From Tetrahymena elliotti 4EA (taxonomy: Eukaryota > Ciliophora > Oligohymenophorea > Hymenostomatida > Tetrahymenidae), in assembly GCA_000231825.2 (NCBI GenBank), contig JH720300.1, forward strand, positions 1,812,778 to 1,876,777: a stretch of DNA of 64,000 bases, read 5' to 3'. The translations under genes were made by a program, and so were the position numbers. This document shows, piece by piece, positions 62,001 to 64,000 of the stretch. The stretch's first letter is position 1; each line of letters begins with the position of its first letter. Below the pieces are notes generated by a model, which worked only from the letters and a program-made list of their open reading frames with translations, searched no databases and had not been told where the DNA came from.

Positions 62001-62873
62001 TTTTAAAATTACCTTTTTTGAAGGTTATGACCAAGGATATTACTAAACATCTGCACTAACTTTAACTATTTCATTAAAAGTTATTTAAGGAAGTATATCT
62101 TAGATAACTTAGCTAATGTAATAATGCTCATTATCTTAATATTGTTTTAAATCTTAGCCACTAAAATATTATTCATATGAATAGCAAACTTTATGGTTTA
62201 GCTATTCTGTTGAATAGTTTTTTTGAATAGCAGATGCAAAGGGTAATTGTTTTTTAGGATCATAGTTTCCTAAATTTACAAAGAAAAAATTGCATCTAGC
62301 ACCTATTTTTCTGAATTCATTATTTAATTCAGAGAATATTGCAATTTCTTAAGCATGCATGAATAAAATTATAATAATGTCTTTATCCTTTGATAGCTTA
62401 ATAATTTAAGACAATATTTTCTCAAGAGTTATCATTCTAACAAAGGAGGACCAATACTATTTCATTTCTCCTGAAGTTACATCAACTCTAACATTAGTTC
62501 CGAATTTCTCCTAACAAGCAGGGATAAACCTCTTGATATAGTCTTCATAAATTTTTTAAGAGCAATATAACTCTTAATCAAGCTACACTTAATTTTGATA
62601 GTAATATCTACTTTCATTATTGCTCAGCTGCTCTTAAAAATCATAAGAAGTGAGCTACCAATTTAGCTTATTCTTCTCAGAATATGTTTAGATACTTCTT
62701 TACACATGGTAGAAATTTTGCTTATTATTTTCACTTATAGCTTTTTTTTTATTAATAAGAATAATTATCAACTTTAAAGAAAATATTTTACTGAAAACGT
62801 GCTTTTCTCTATCAGTCTACTTTTATGGTACTTTGTAGTAATAATATTACTTATTCTCTATTATATTATCCAT
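59099..62873 (-). CDS. Large unrecognised ciliate protein
   Basis: A multi-exon minus-strand gene of about 1,100 residues. Start ATG 62871-62873 (MDNIIENKQYYYYKV); stop TGA at 59099-59101. The intron 61798-62012 (GTAATTTTAA to TTATTAG) joins PWSQPSKK to VIRGTYVV in phase. Further introns lie near 61345-61420, 60975-61040, 60585-60770, 60045-60110 and 59380-59520. An N-terminal region (about residues 130-260) alternates predicted strands and helices, including DIIIILFMHAQEIA and ARCNFFFVNLG, suggestive of a Rossmann- or VWA-like fold. The middle has GTEIGKFHQRALAMRGLD and PLVGLGVKLQRSDGSMINPY. The C-terminus is helical with ARNCCFSPKCPF and ends VIHNNKI. No catalytic motif or membrane segment is clear. 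I do not recognise the family. Confidence 0.75.
61798..62012 (-). other. Intron in the unrecognised gene
   Basis: The 215-base GT-AG interval (minus strand) separates two phase-0 exons. It is the longest clear intron in this gene and contains a C-rich patch (about 61861-61885) unusual for introns here. Confidence 0.75.
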
Positions 62874-63129
62874 TCTGAACAAAACTTTGACTTTGCTTAT
62901 TTTTTAATTATTTAAAAATATTAATATTTGAGATTCTTTTTATGGGGATTCCAATTTACTTATTTTTTATTAATCTAATTATTAAAGTGTCTTTGATGAT
63001 AATATCCAAAATACAAATTGTTTCTTCTCAGATTTACTTAAGTGACTGATCAAAAGGACCAATCAAAAAGTTTATGCTATCAAAAAAAAACATTTAGACA
63101 AAATAATAAATATTTATCTATCATACGTA

Positions 63130-63245
63130 TTTACCAATATTTACAAGTATATTATACTTAATTACCAAAAACCTTAAACTGACTAAAATAAAAGCAGTAA
63201 AAATAAATATTTAATTCTTTTAAGATTGAATTTTCTTTCTTAATT
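63130..63245 (+). repeat. Dispersed repeat, copy 1
   Basis: Sequence from taccaatatttacaagtata through ttaagattgaattttctttc aligns along its length with copy 2 near 63905-64000, with small indels. Both copies share the same orientation. Confidence 0.75.
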
Positions 63246-63316
63246 AATTTACTGTAAAATAAGGGTTTTGCTGAAATAAGAAATAAATAAATTTAAAAAC
63301 ATTTGAAATATACTCT

Positions 63317-63366
63317 AATCCCGCTGTTTTTTTGCAAGACCAGCAGTTATGCAAAATAGTGGGATT
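63317..63366. ncRNA. Hairpin-forming element, possible structured RNA
   Basis: Outer stem aatcccgct (63317-63325) with agtgggatt (63358-63366) pairs over nine positions with one G-U wobble. An inner stem ttttgca (63330-63336) with tgcaaaa (63350-63356) pairs over seven. The terminal loop is agaccagcagtta. It is notably GC-richer than its surroundings. It sits between the two repeat copies. No known small-RNA family is recognised, so RNA status is tentative. Confidence 0.35.
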
Positions 63367-63904
63367 CAAGTATTTAATATAAAAAGAACATAAAAAATAT
63401 TTGTTAGTGAGTTTTTCTATTAATAAAAAGAGAAATTTTAATTTGAAAGAGAGGTTTATCTTTTAAAATTTTGTAAAAAATTAAAATTCCTTTTTTCTAA
63501 GTTGATTTGTAATCTTAATTGTAATTTTCAAAACAAACATAATTTTTTCAATTTTCACTCCTCAGTAACAAAATTCTTTCATTCATAAAAATTCTCGAAA
63601 TATTCTCGAATCAAAATATTGTTCTTTGTTTTTTGAATAATTTTAAAGATACCTTTTTCGGTTTGTTAAAATGTTATATCTTTAGATATCATGCAAGTTG
63701 GTCTTGTAGAAAATTTAAGAGATTTGATAATATTATATAAGATAAGGATGAATTAAATTTATCAAAGAATTTTAAGTTCTAATACTTCACTTTTTAAAAT
63801 TAAACAAAACTGTGTAAGTCTATATGAATAAGTAAAAAAAGGAGTTGATTAAAAGTATCTTATGTTAATAATAAGGATATATTGTGTTCACATGCATGTT
63901 AATC

Positions 63905-64000
63905 TACCAATATTTACAAATATATGATACTTAACTAAATAAAAACCTAAAATAATTAGATTATTTTTTTAAGATTGAATTTTCTTTTTGAGCTAATTTC
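63905..64000 (+). repeat. Dispersed repeat, copy 2 (runs to window edge)
   Basis: Starts ctaccaatatttacaaatat and reaches ttaagattgaattttctttt before the window ends, so it may be incomplete. Compared with copy 1 it has substitutions and about 20 fewer bases in the middle. Confidence 0.75.

Larger units (their letters stand above)
62874..64000. other. 5' flank of unrecognised gene with repeats
   Basis: AT-rich DNA to the window end. It holds a diverged direct repeat pair (about 63130-63245 and 63905-64000) and a 50-base hairpin at 63317-63366. No coding region is supportable. Confidence 0.55.

Noticed and set aside
1..64000. Chromosome breakage sequence, tRNA or rRNA genes, CRISPR arrays
   Set aside because: Looked for the Tetrahymena 15-base breakage motif, GC-rich cloverleaf-like segments with TTC-type arms, and regularly spaced repeats; none was found by eye.

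Overview
The window looks like ciliate macronuclear DNA, most probably Tetrahymena or a close relative. It is extremely AT-rich. Every convincing gene reads through in-frame TAA and TAG as glutamine, and every confident reading frame ends at TGA. Introns are GT-AG and mostly about 45-220 bases. Very large gaps separate genes, and ciliate families are present (axonemal dynein, hybrid histidine kinase, N/Q-rich proteins). With the standard code almost all genes appear shattered into short ORFs, so all calls here use the ciliate code.

Layout. 1-10 kb: a membrane-anchored short-chain dehydrogenase (minus), a protein-kinase remnant (minus) and a multi-pass hybrid histidine kinase (minus, 4025-9653). 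10.9-15.5 kb: an archaemetzincin (plus), a frame-disrupted leucine-rich-family gene, short uncertain ORFs, and at 15639 a small secreted cystatin (plus). 16.7-20.5 kb: a four-pass RING-H2 protein (minus) and an Arf-like GTPase with a long tail (plus). 22.4-26.5 kb: a second short-chain dehydrogenase (minus) and an S/N/Q-rich coiled-coil protein (minus). 28.5-42.7 kb: one complete axonemal inner-arm-type dynein heavy chain with about two dozen introns. 42.7-51.0 kb: a gene-poor stretch with ORF fragments, a 39-bp tandem repeat and a palindrome next to a TA microsatellite. 51.1-52.2 kb: an intronless, codon-optimised, helical protein. 55.2-58.3 kb: an ERI1-like DEDDh exonuclease with a large prion-like Q/N-rich tail. 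59.1-62.9 kb: a large unrecognised protein (minus). The window ends with a hairpin and a diverged repeat pair.

The genes do not form an operon or a single pathway. Themes are cilia (dynein), signalling (histidine kinase, Arf-like GTPase, RING-H2) and RNA or protein turnover (exonuclease, archaemetzincin, cystatin). Two dehydrogenases about 20 kb apart on the same strand are probable paralogues. Exon joins marked as checked were verified by hand: splice sites, phase and a total length divisible by three. Nothing seen here is clearly a new system. The least explained loci are the 59-63 kb protein, the coding-like remnants at 46-50 kb, the abundant helical protein at 51 kb, and the exonuclease-prion-like fusion.
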